NCBI GenBank assembly: GCA_030592105.1
Contig: JAUVKE010000126.1
Coordinates: 1 to 7,157, forward strand
Direction of reading: 5' to 3'
Origin: Desulfobacteraceae bacterium
GTDB taxonomy: Bacteria; Desulfobacterota; Desulfobacteria; Desulfobacterales; BuS5
DNA: 7,157 nucleotides
The notes below the pieces were generated by a model, which was not told where the DNA came from, made no database searches, and saw only the letters and a program-made list of their open reading frames with translations. A program made the position numbers and the translations under genes. Below, in pieces: positions 1 to 5,700 of the stretch; the first letter of the stretch is position 1; every line of letters starts with the position of its first letter.

Positions 1-4
1 AAAC

Positions 5-1243
5 ATGAAGAAGTTGAATGTGGTTTTATTTTGCTTGATGGGAACTCTAATTTTTTTTATTACTAATTCTTATGCCATGCATCAGGATACAGAACTTTTG
101 CTCAAATTGCTTGAGAGTAAGGGCGTAATTACTTCGGATGAAGCGTCTGACCTGAAAAAAGCTGTTGAAGCAGGTATTGAGGCAGAGACCGCAGTCCCCC
201 CCCAGCGAATAGAGCAGGAATCCCGCGGCAGGACAGCAGGACCCCAGCAGATAGAGCAGGAATCCCACGGCATGGATTCTGCTGAAATCAGGGAGGCATT
301 AAACTGGCTCCACAAAGTCAAAATAAGCGGACTCATAGAAGTTGAGGCTTTTACAAGTGACAGAACAGACTTTGGAGATACCAGGGATTCAAACGATATA
401 ACCCTTGCAACTGTTGAGCTTGGCCTGGATGCCATGATAAACCAGTGGGTCTCCGGTCACATTCTCCTTTTATGGGAAGAGGATGATACTGAAGAGATGG
501 TTGTTGATGAGGGAACCATTACAATAGGTAATACAGAAAAATTTCCCCTGTACCTTACAGCGGGTAAAATGTATGTCCCCTTTGGAAATTTTGAAACAAA
601 TATGATACAGGATCCTTTCACTCTTGAGCTGGGTGAAACCAGGGAAAGTGCTGTTCTGCTTGGTTTTGAGCAAAATGGTTTTTATGCTTCCGCATACGCA
701 TTTAAAGGAGATGTAAAACAGACCCATGAAAGGGAGAGGGTGGAAACCTTTGGTGGAAATATTGGCTATTCCTTTGAAAATGATAATATAAGTTTCGATG
801 CAGGGGTCGATTTTATAAACAATCTTGAGTCAGATGCCATTGAAGGCTTAGGTGTAATAGATGATAATGTGCCAGGTCTTGCCGGCCACATTATTTTTAA
901 TTGCGGCCCTTTTATGCTCATAGGCGAATATCTTGGAACAACAGAAGATTATAAAGCCGATGAAATATATTTTGAAAAAGTAAAGCCTGAAACCTGGAAT
1001 ATTGAAGCTGCTGTAACCGCTGAAATAACAGGTAAAGAAGTTACTTTTGCCATTGGGTACCAGGGGACAGAAGACCTCATGGGATATCTTCCTGAAGACC
1101 GTTTCATGGTCTCCATGTGGACTGAAATTTTTAAAAATACATCTGTCGCACTGGAATTTTACCATGATGAAGATTATGAAAAAGACGAAGGTAGCGGCAG
1201 GGAAGCAAATGTTGTAAGTGCTCAACTGGCTGTAGCGTTTTAA
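5..1243 (+). CDS. LbtU-family outer-membrane porin (putative siderophore or anion porin)
   Basis: A 412-residue predicted outer-membrane beta-barrel protein. Residues 1-24 form a signal peptide (KK start, hydrophobic core, SYA cleavage site after A24). Residues 27-60 form a short helical segment with the LLxLLxxKGVITSDEAxxLK pattern seen at the N-terminus of many proteobacterial porins. Residues 61-90 are a linker holding two copies of a 14-residue repeat. From about residue 104 (KISGLIEVEAF) onward, alternating hydrophobic/polar strands run to a C-terminal phenylalanine (AVAF), the usual BAM-recognition end. The overall pattern matches the LbtU siderophore porins named after the Legionella legiobactin receptor. 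The substrate cannot be told from sequence and no TonB box or plug domain is visible. The start is supported by the signal peptide, but only 4 nt precede it, so the ribosome binding site lies outside the window. Convergent with the radical SAM gene. Confidence 0.8.
   Translation: MKKLNVVLFCLMGTLIFFITNSYAMHQDTELLLKLLESKGVITSDEASDLKKAVEAGIEAETAVPPQRIEQESRGRTAGPQQIEQESHGMDSAEIREALNWLHKVKISGLIEVEAFTSDRTDFGDTRDSNDITLATVELGLDAMINQWVSGHILLLWEEDDTEEMVVDEGTITIGNTEKFPLYLTAGKMYVPFGNFETNMIQDPFTLELGETRESAVLLGFEQNGFYASAYAFKGDVKQTHERERVETFGGNIGYSFENDNISFDAGVDFINNLESDAIEGLGVIDDNVPGLAGHIIFNCGPFMLIGEYLGTTEDYKADEIYFEKVKPETWNIEAAVTAEITGKEVTFAIGYQGTEDLMGYLPEDRFMVSMWTEIFKNTSVALEFYHDEDYEKDEGSGREANVVSAQLAVAF
196..203 (+). 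repeat. C8 homopolymer tract in the porin coding sequence
   Basis: Eight consecutive C residues lie in codons 64-67 (V-P-P-Q) of the porin, touching the first unit of the 42-bp repeat. Gain or loss of one C would frameshift the protein after about residue 65, before the barrel. Such tracts mediate slipped-strand phase variation in some surface-protein genes. Whether eight bases is long enough to vary here is not known. Confidence 0.7.
200..274 (+). repeat. Two-copy in-frame 42-bp-period direct repeat inside the porin gene
   Basis: The copies begin at 200 and 242, each starting CCCCAGC and continuing through ATAGAGCAGGAATCCC to about 232 and 274. They differ at only a few bases. The period is 42 bp (14 codons), so the repeat encodes P-Q-x-I-E-Q-E-S-x-G at residues 66-75 and 80-89, in the linker between the N-terminal helix and the barrel. 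A duplication in a flexible linker would change length without breaking the barrel. Confidence 0.8.
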
Positions 1244-1271
1244 AAAAAGAAGTTAGCTTTTTAATTTTTTT
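1244..1271 (+). terminator. Weak putative terminator after the porin
   Basis: Just after the TAA stop, AAAAAG (1244-1249) can pair with CTTTTT (1257-1262) across a 7-nt loop, followed by AA and a run of seven T (1265-1271). The stem has only one G-C pair, so it is weak, but its position and T tract fit a rho-independent terminator for rightward transcription. Confidence 0.3.
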
Positions 1272-1304
1272 AAATATCTTCCCCTTGCTTCCTCCTGACT
1301 CTGT

Positions 1305-1352
1305 CCGGGAACGAGGGGAACTACTCAATTTTTCATCTCGTTCCCAGGCTCT
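1305..1352. repeat. REP-like inverted repeat in the convergent spacer
   Basis: GGGAACGAG (1307-1315) and its exact complement CTCGTTCCC (1337-1345) are 21 nt apart. The right arm continues CTCGTTCCCAGGCTCT (1337-1352), which resembles, from memory, a dispersed palindrome common in spacers of many Gram-negative genomes. The left arm lacks the matching AGCCT part, so this would be a degenerate copy. The radical SAM stop codon (1351-1353) abuts it. No T tract follows on either strand, so a simple terminator is unlikely. Confidence 0.45.
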
Positions 1353-2373
1353 AAGAAACAACATGAAATTCATCAATTCCGATCCTGGTATCCTGAATAA
1401 TTCTGATGGTTTTAAAATTAAATTTTTCCTTCAGGATCTCCACATTCCTCTTTTTTAACCCCTGCATCCGGGATATACTTTTTGGATGAACTTTTATTAA
1501 TAATTCCTCTGATAATTTTTTTTCAGCCTTAACAGCAGAAATAACTCCATCAAGAAAAATATCTGACAGAACCAAATGGCCAAAGGATGGATGGTACGGC
1601 CCTGCCAGAATTGCTGCTTTTGCATCTAAATCCCTGGTGGCCTGCAATCCCATTCTGATCACCCTGATCCCCTTTTTTTTGAATAAAAGATAAATTTTTT
1701 TCACCAGGGATACAGACGCCCCAAGATCCATTGGTACATATGCCCCTTTCTTGTACCATGAAGCAAGGATGGAGCCTGAAAAAACCAGAGTTGGATAAAT
1801 TCTTACAAAATCCGGAGCCAGGTCGGCAATTTTTTCTGCTGTTTTAATTGCTGTTTCATCATCATCATGGGGAAGCCCCACCATCATCTGGGCGCCGGTA
1901 ATATAATTCCGCTTTTTTAACAGATCAAAGGCTTTTACAGTATCTTTTGCCCTGTGCCCTCTTTTTGATTTTAAAAGGACAGTATCATCCATGGACTGCA
2001 CACCTATTTCAATTGTGGATACTGAAAATTTTTCAATACAATCAAGGCTCTGGTCATCAATTGTATCAGGCCTGGTGGAGAATCTAATGGAATCGACCTT
2101 TTTTGCGGCTATGAATTTTGAAGCTTCAATGAGGAGTAATTTAATATAATCCTTTTTTAACCCCAGAAAATTACCCCCATAAAATGCAATCTGGGTATTA
2201 TTATCTGTATCTTTTCTGTATTTTAAAAAATCGATTATTATTTTGGATACTTTTTCAGAGGAAAGGTGGTGAGATGTTACCCCTGTAATTGCATTTTGAT
2301 TACAAAAAACACATTGATGGGGGCATCCCATTTGGGGTAAAAAAACTGGAATAATAAAAGGTCTTTTTATCAA
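1351..2373 (-). CDS. HAT-less Elp3-like radical SAM protein
   Basis: A 340-residue radical SAM enzyme of the Elp3/COG1243-like group. The 4Fe-4S cluster cysteines are C17, C21 and C24 (C-x3-C-x2-C in GCPHQCVFC). Other core elements are YGGN (65-68, where GGS is usual), RFSTRPD (97-103), EIGVQS (122-127), MVGLP (164-168) and RIYPTLV (191-197). A GPYHPSFGHLV block (258-268) lies in the C-terminal extension. The C-terminal acetyltransferase (HAT) domain of true Elp3 (about 550 residues) is absent, so a tRNA U34 carboxymethylation role cannot be assumed and the substrate is unknown. The start is TTG (2371-2373), because the next Met (M15) would leave almost nothing before the cluster motif and the IKRPFIIPVF lead-in fits the family. 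A weak AAGG lies 9 nt upstream. TTGA is shared with the rnc stop, so translation is probably coupled. Confidence 0.85.
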   Translation of the reverse strand: MIKRPFIIPVFLPQMGCPHQCVFCNQNAITGVTSHHLSSEKVSKIIIDFLKYRKDTDNNTQIAFYGGNFLGLKKDYIKLLLIEASKFIAAKKVDSIRFSTRPDTIDDQSLDCIEKFSVSTIEIGVQSMDDTVLLKSKRGHRAKDTVKAFDLLKKRNYITGAQMMVGLPHDDDETAIKTAEKIADLAPDFVRIYPTLVFSGSILASWYKKGAYVPMDLGASVSLVKKIYLLFKKKGIRVIRMGLQATRDLDAKAAILAGPYHPSFGHLVLSDIFLDGVISAVKAEKKLSEELLIKVHPKSISRMQGLKKRNVEILKEKFNFKTIRIIQDTRIGIDEFHVVS

Positions 2374-3074
2374 GGTTGAAGGCCTTTTTTCTCTATTTCT
2401 CCAAGAATTATTTTTGCGGCATTTTGCTCGGCCTTTTTTTTGCTTTTCCCGGTTCCCTGGGTTGTGAACTTTCCAACTTTTAATTCAACAACAAATATTT
2501 TTTCATGATCAGGCCCGTTTTCACTTATAACCGTATAAAACGGCGTACTGTAATGCGCCGCCTGAACAAGTTCCTGCAGCTGACTCTTGTAATAATGTTC
2601 TTCAGATTCTGAAATAACGGAATCAATTTTTTCTGAAAAAAGAGATTCCATAACTTTAAAAACAACATCATATCCCCCGTCTAAATATACAGCAGCAAAA
2701 ACAGCTTCAAGAGCATCAGAGAGTATTGAGTCCTTTTCCCTCCCCTTTGTCTGTTCTTCCCCCTTGCCCAGGAGAATATAATCCCCAAGATTTAAGGAAC
2801 GTGCAATGCAGGCAAGCTGCCTTTCATTAACAAGGGATGAGCGGATTACTGTGAGATCTCCCTCTTTTAAATCAGGATACCGTTTCATCAGGGCGTGGGA
2901 GATAACAAGACTCAAAACAGCGTCCCCTAAAAATTCAAACCGCTCATTATCCCGCATGGCAGTATCCTGCTCATTGACAAAAGACCTATGGTGAAGCGCT
3001 TCATCAAGAAAATCTTTGTTTTTAAATAAGTACTGAAGTTTTTTTGTAAATTGCAGGTAGAGGTTATGTATCAT
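2370..3074 (-). CDS. rnc: Ribonuclease III
   Basis: A 234-residue endoribonuclease III that cleaves double-stranded RNA, chiefly rRNA precursors and structured mRNAs, in the cytoplasm. The catalytic domain (about 8-155) carries the signature NERFEFLGD (43-51) with acidic residues E44, E47 and D51, and the second metal-binding pair D120 and E123 in SDALEA. These correspond to E. coli E38, E41, D45, D114 and E117. A double-stranded RNA-binding domain follows (about 164-230), ending in the typical GKSKKKAEQNAA block (209-220). Length and domain order are normal and nothing is missing. The start is ATG at 3072-3074, and no good Shine-Dalgarno sequence is visible upstream. Its TGA stop overlaps the TTG start of the radical SAM gene. 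A 216-nt spacer with palindromes separates it from the PHP gene, so it probably has its own promoter or a processed leader. Confidence 0.97.
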   Translation of the reverse strand: MIHNLYLQFTKKLQYLFKNKDFLDEALHHRSFVNEQDTAMRDNERFEFLGDAVLSLVISHALMKRYPDLKEGDLTVIRSSLVNERQLACIARSLNLGDYILLGKGEEQTKGREKDSILSDALEAVFAAVYLDGGYDVVFKVMESLFSEKIDSVISESEEHYYKSQLQELVQAAHYSTPFYTVISENGPDHEKIFVVELKVGKFTTQGTGKSKKKAEQNAAKIILGEIEKKGLQP

Positions 3075-3126
3075 TGGATATAGAGAAGTTAAAAGGTGAA
3101 AAAATTATAATTGCCTGAAATCTAAA

Positions 3127-3148
3127 GAGACAAGGGATGCCTTGTCTC
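3127..3148. repeat. Perfect 9-bp-stem hairpin in the PHP-rnc spacer
   Basis: GAGACAAGG (3127-3135) and CCTTGTCTC (3140-3148) are exact complements around a 4-nt loop. Read leftward, the stem is followed by TTTAGATTT, so it could be a weak terminator for the PHP gene. It is also a structured element about 50 nt upstream of the rnc start. The core GACAAGG-x-ATGCCTTGTC differs by one base from a full palindrome, which suggests a REP-like dispersed unit. Confidence 0.65.
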
Positions 3149-3163
3149 ATTTCAATATAATCA

Positions 3164-3180
3164 GCATGCCCTGTCGGGCA
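3164..3180. repeat. Second, related palindrome in the PHP-rnc spacer
   Basis: TGCCC (3167-3171) pairs with GGGCA (3176-3180) around TGTC. The 12-mer GCATGCCCTGTC (3164-3175) matches GGATGCCTTGTC of the first hairpin (3135-3146) at 10 of 12 positions, so the two elements look like diverged copies 29 bp apart. Confidence 0.5.
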
Positions 3181-3290
3181 CAACAAAATATGAAAATGAG
3201 ATAGCGGTTAATGACATTTTATAAATTAGTAGAATTCCTTAATTCATAATTCATCATTTTCTTATAAATCAAATATCGTTTTCAAAAGTG

Positions 3291-4211
3291 TTACTTTTTA
3301 TGATTTATAAAGGATGCCGAATTTTTAACAAGATCTGTATATAAACTATAGGGAACGCAAAAGTTGCCCCTTCCCGTTCCCATTTTAATATGTGGAGTCA
3401 AATCCCCGTGAAAATCTGTCCCCCCTGTCATCAATAATTTATGGCGTCTTGCAATCTCAATAAAATATCTGGTATTATCAGGGTTATGGTTTGGATAAAA
3501 AACCTCTATACCCCCAAGTCCTTTTTCCACTAAAAGAATAACCAGTTTTTCCAGGCGGTGAACATGTTCAGGATATATAATGTATGGATGCGCCAGAACC
3601 GCAACCCCTCCAGCGTCTTTTATTACCTTAATCGCCTGTGCAAAACCAACTCTGTACTTGTCGACATAGGCAGGCTTACCCTTGCCGATATACCTGTCAA
3701 AAGCTTCCTGTATCGATTCAACAACACCTTTTAACAGCAAGACTTGTGCTATGTGGGGCCTTCCAATCTGTCCCTTTGCTCCAGCTAAAGAGATCACTTC
3801 ATCTAAAGATATATCAACCCCCATGCTATTAAGCCGTTCAATAATATGGGGGTTCCTGTTTTTTCTGGCATCCTGAAGTTTGTCAAGAACCTGATTAAGC
3901 CCGGGATCATCTATCCGGATTGAATAACCCAGGATATGCATACTTCCTGTGATATTACAGGATAAGGGAGGTGCCGCACTTATTTCCACACCGGTTAAAA
4001 ATTTTAAAGAGGGAGGAATACCATGCTGCAAAGCAGCCCGCGAACCATCTACTGCATCATGATCCGTTATTGATATGGCACCAAGATGAAGCCTTTCTGC
4101 CATATCAACAATCTCTTCGGGGGACAAGGTACCATCCGAAACTGTTGAGTGGAGGTGAAGATCAATATACCCCCGCTTATATTCCAAGGGATTTCTCAAA
4201 AGCCTCTTCAC
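3291..4211 (-). CDS. PHP-domain phosphoesterase, YciV/TrpH/RNase AM group
   Basis: A protein of up to 306 residues with a complete PHP trinuclear metal site: H19 and H21 in DLHLHS, D26, D50-H51 in ITDHD, E76 in GVEIS, H92, R151-P-H153, H208 in LAHP, and D266-x-H268 in GGTDFHG. The insert between H92 and RPHIA is typical of the YciV/TrpH family. Characterised relatives hydrolyse 3',5'-nucleoside bisphosphates such as pAp, or trim RNA 5' ends 5'-to-3' (E. coli RNase AM). Which activity applies here is inference. The start is uncertain. GTG at 4209-4211 gives 306 residues and a 35-nt overlap with the dksA-like gene. TTG at 4185-4187 gives 298 residues and an 11-nt overlap, closer to family members that begin just before the IDLHxH motif. 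Neither has a strong Shine-Dalgarno sequence. The overlap makes co-expression with the dksA-like gene very likely. Confidence 0.88.
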   Translation of the reverse strand: MKRLLRNPLEYKRGYIDLHLHSTVSDGTLSPEEIVDMAERLHLGAISITDHDAVDGSRAALQHGIPPSLKFLTGVEISAAPPLSCNITGSMHILGYSIRIDDPGLNQVLDKLQDARKNRNPHIIERLNSMGVDISLDEVISLAGAKGQIGRPHIAQVLLLKGVVESIQEAFDRYIGKGKPAYVDKYRVGFAQAIKVIKDAGGVAVLAHPYIIYPEHVHRLEKLVILLVEKGLGGIEVFYPNHNPDNTRYFIEIARRHKLLMTGGTDFHGDLTPHIKMGTGRGNFCVPYSLYTDLVKNSASFINHKK

Positions 4212-4539
4212 TTTTTTTGCATTCTATACACTGGGTAGTAACAGGTCTGGCTTTAAGCCTGTTTACAGAAATATCCTCTCCACACTTCTCACAGATACCG
4301 AAGGTTTCATCATCAATTCGGGATATAGCTTTTTTTATTTTTTTGATGAGCTTGTTTTCCCTGTCTCTGATTCGAAGCATAAAATTTCTATCTTCCTCAA
4401 GAGAAGCGCGATCTGTTGGATCAGGAAAATTATCATTTGTCGAGGTCATTCCGGTAACAGTTTTGCTCGCCCTGCTTAAAAGATCCTCAAGTCGTTTAGT
4501 CAGAAGCTCTTTAAAAAATTCAAGGTCGTTATCTTCCAT
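4177..4539 (-). CDS. DksA/TraR-family C4 zinc-finger regulator (short DksA-like)
   Basis: A small cytoplasmic protein of 120 residues from the preferred ATG at 4537-4539. An upstream ATG at 4552-4554 would give 125. The four zinc cysteines C88, C91, C109 and C112 (numbered from the longer form) form a CxxC-x17-CxxC C4 finger. Two predicted helices (about 10-35 and 50-80) make the coiled coil, with the tip DPTDRAS carrying D45, D48 and A50, equivalent to the D-x-x-D-x-A tip with which DksA acts in the RNA polymerase secondary channel alongside ppGpp. It is shorter than E. coli DksA (151 residues). The intact acidic tip argues for a real DksA-type function rather than a structural zinc-finger relic. 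The shorter start is favoured because GGAAGGTG lies 5 nt before it, while the upstream ATG has no ribosome binding site. The 3' end overlaps the PHP gene. Confidence 0.88.
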   Translation of the reverse strand: MEDNDLEFFKELLTKRLEDLLSRASKTVTGMTSTNDNFPDPTDRASLEEDRNFMLRIRDRENKLIKKIKKAISRIDDETFGICEKCGEDISVNRLKARPVTTQCIECKKSEEAFEKSLGI

Positions 4540-4544
4540 AATAG

Positions 4545-4552
4545 CACCTTCC
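4545..4552 (-). promoter_or_regulatory. Ribosome binding site that decides the dksA-like start
   Basis: GGAAGGTG on the minus strand ends 5 nt before the ATG at 4537-4539. It overlaps the alternative upstream ATG (4552-4554), which itself has only a T-rich sequence in front. This favours the 120-residue form. Confidence 0.55.
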
Positions 4553-4588
4553 ATAAAAACATTTTTAAAAAATTTCTTAACGCTAAAT

Positions 4589-4597
4589 ATAATACCA
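4589..4597 (-). promoter_or_regulatory. Candidate extended -10 promoter for the dksA-like gene
   Basis: On the minus strand TGG-TATTAT matches an extended -10 (TGn plus TATAAT, 5 of 6). No good -35 lies at the expected distance, as is tolerated in extended -10 promoters. Transcription would start near 4582, giving a leader of roughly 40 nt before the preferred ATG. Confidence 0.35.
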
Positions 4598-4614
4598 TTA
4601 CCACAAAGGAGATA

Positions 4615-4644
4615 AATGTATCACAAAAGGTATTGCTGTGTAAA
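4615..4644 (-). promoter_or_regulatory. Candidate sigma-70 promoter upstream of the dksA-like gene
   Basis: Minus strand TTTACA (4644-4639, 5 of 6 to the -35 consensus), an 18-nt spacer, then TACATT (4620-4615, 4 of 6) preceded by TGA as an extended -10. It lies about 25 nt upstream of the other candidate. Either, or both in tandem, could drive dksA-PHP separately from hemA-fabD. Confidence 0.35.
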
Positions 4645-4663
4645 GAATAAAATAATGTTTTAA
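4616..4663 (+). CDS. Possible 15-residue micropeptide ORF, antisense to the dksA promoter region
   Basis: On the + strand AAAGGAG sits 4 nt before ATG at 4616-4618, and the frame runs 15 codons (MYHKRYCCVKNKIMF) to TAA at 4661-4663. The Shine-Dalgarno match is better than that of most genes in the window. Nothing else supports translation: there is no evident + strand promoter, no known family, and the sequence overlaps candidate leftward promoters. It is most likely chance. Confidence 0.15.
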   Translation: MYHKRYCCVKNKIMF

Positions 4664-4733
4664 AAACCTTTATAACTGTTCAGCTGTTTAAAAACACGCT
4701 TCAGGTATGATTGCTTAAACGTATTAAAAAGCG

Positions 4734-5672
4734 TTACGAACCGTCTTTTAAAAAATTTTCCAGCGTTTTCATGCTGTTCACGCTGTAGCTTTTATAAGGA
4801 TATTCTTTTGAAAGATTTTTCTTTGTTAAGCCCGTAAGTACTTTTCCAGGGCCCACCTCAACAAAAATATTCGTATTTTCATCCCGTAATTTTAAAATAG
4901 AATCAAACCACCTTACAGGACTGCAAAGCTGCTTTTCCATGATCAATCTGATTTCATGGGGATCTGCGGCAATATTTCCTGAAACATTAAAAACAATGGG
5001 GCTCACAGGTTCATTAAAAGTAAAATCGGATAAAAAACCTGCAAATTCAGACTCCGCATCTTTTATTAATTCACTGTGCCATGCTCCGCTTACTTTCAAC
5101 GGTATTGCTTTTCCGCCGCGTTCACCGGCAATTTTTGATACTTTTTCAACAAATTCAGGGGCGCCGGTAATAACAATCTGTTTTTCAGTGTTATGATTTG
5201 CCACTGAAACTATCCCCTCCTTTCCGACATCTGCTGTTATTTCAAAAAGCTCTTCAATGGTCAGCCCGATTACAGCATTCATGGCCCCTTTATGCTTAAG
5301 AGACTCCCTGTGCATCAGTTCACCCCTTTTTAAAACTATTTTAACAGTATCTTCTTTGGAGAGGATTCCCGCAGAATATAGCGCACTATATTCACCCAGA
5401 CTGTGCCCCGCTGATATATCCGCTTTTACTCCTTCTTTTTCAAGAACAGCCAGACAGGCAATATTAACAACTGTTACAGCCGGCTGCAGATAAACAGTCT
5501 GCGTTAAGTCCTCCATGGGACCCTTAAAACATAATCTCGAAAGATTTATTTTGGTAATCTCTTCAGCCATATCAAAAATTTCCCGTGCAACATCATACTC
5601 CTTATAGAATTCCTGCCCCATCCCCACGGACTGGGACCCTTGCCCGGGAAAAAGAAAAGCTATTTTTTTCAA
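4734..5672 (-). CDS. fabD: Malonyl-CoA:ACP transacylase
   Basis: A 312-residue type II fatty-acid synthase enzyme that moves malonyl from CoA to the acyl carrier protein in the cytoplasm. The N-terminal oxyanion motif FPGQGSQ spans residues 8-14. The nucleophile is S91 in GHSLGE (89-94), R116 in KRGELM binds the malonyl carboxylate, and H199 in GAWHS completes the dyad. The QLCSPVRW block and the VEVGPGKVLTGL block toward the C-terminus are also typical. Length is normal. The start is TTG (5670-5672): MKKIAFLFPGQGSQ is the expected N-terminus, and a GGAGAAGGGGG ribosome binding site ends 4 nt upstream. It lies 28 nt after hemA and is probably cotranscribed with it. The usual neighbours fabG, acpP and fabF are not in the window. 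A six-codon frame upstream ends in TTGA overlapping this start. Confidence 0.97.
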   Translation of the reverse strand: MKKIAFLFPGQGSQSVGMGQEFYKEYDVAREIFDMAEEITKINLSRLCFKGPMEDLTQTVYLQPAVTVVNIACLAVLEKEGVKADISAGHSLGEYSALYSAGILSKEDTVKIVLKRGELMHRESLKHKGAMNAVIGLTIEELFEITADVGKEGIVSVANHNTEKQIVITGAPEFVEKVSKIAGERGGKAIPLKVSGAWHSELIKDAESEFAGFLSDFTFNEPVSPIVFNVSGNIAADPHEIRLIMEKQLCSPVRWFDSILKLRDENTNIFVEVGPGKVLTGLTKKNLSKEYPYKSYSVNSMKTLENFLKDGS

Positions 5673-5676
5673 GTTA

Positions 5677-5687
5677 CCCCCTTCTCC
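5677..5687 (-). promoter_or_regulatory. Strong purine-rich ribosome binding site for the fabD TTG start
   Basis: GGAGAAGGGGG on the minus strand ends 4 nt before the TTG codon. It supports the non-ATG start, since the only nearby ATG (5687-5689) is out of frame. Confidence 0.6.
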
Positions 5688-5700
5688 ATATTCAGCTTCA

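Larger units (their letters stand above)
3075..3290. other. Spacer between the PHP gene and rnc (rnc leader)
   Basis: This 216-nt AT-rich gap holds two related palindromes (3127-3148 and 3164-3180) and no credible gene. A low-quality leftward promoter can be drawn with TTGTGC (minus strand, 3183-3178), an 18-nt spacer and TATATT (3159-3154), but the -35 match is poor. Low-complexity AATTCATAATTCATCAT sequence lies at 3241-3257. Confidence 0.5.
4555..4733. other. Spacer between fabD and the dksA-like gene
   Basis: A 179-nt AT-rich gap holding the two candidate dksA promoters. Near the fabD end is a long-loop inverted repeat, ACGCTT (4696-4701) with AAGCGT (4729-4734), followed leftward by GTTTTTAAA. 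It could be a poor terminator but the loop is about 27 nt. A 15-codon reading frame with a good ribosome binding site lies on the opposite strand (4616-4663). Confidence 0.45.

Noticed and set aside
82..435. 117-codon minus-strand frame inside the porin gene
   Set aside because: Antisense to a well-supported signal peptide and linker, Ser-rich, with no recognisable motif or neighbour context.
848..1225. 125-codon minus-strand frame inside the porin gene
   Set aside because: Phe/Ile/Cys-rich shadow of beta strands in the real gene, without family resemblance.
1307..1345. Inverted repeat as a bidirectional rho-independent terminator
   Set aside because: The arms are 21 nt apart and no T tract follows on either side. 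REP-like relic is a better description.
3127..3180. Start of a CRISPR array
   Set aside because: Only two imperfect copies 29 bp apart, no regular spacers and no cas genes.
3241..3257. AATTCATAATTCATCAT as a possible regulator operator
   Set aside because: Low-complexity AT sequence with no clear dyad symmetry and no nearby regulator gene.
4554..4554. Upstream ATG as the start of the dksA-like gene
   Set aside because: Only T-rich sequence precedes it, whereas GGAAGGTG is well placed for the ATG at 4537-4539. It would add only five residues, so it is not excluded.
3971..4615. 214-codon open frame on the + strand
   Set aside because: It lies antisense across the PHP gene and the dksA-like gene, both firmly supported by motifs. 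Its Leu/Ser-rich composition is typical of a mirror frame and it has no recognisable domain.
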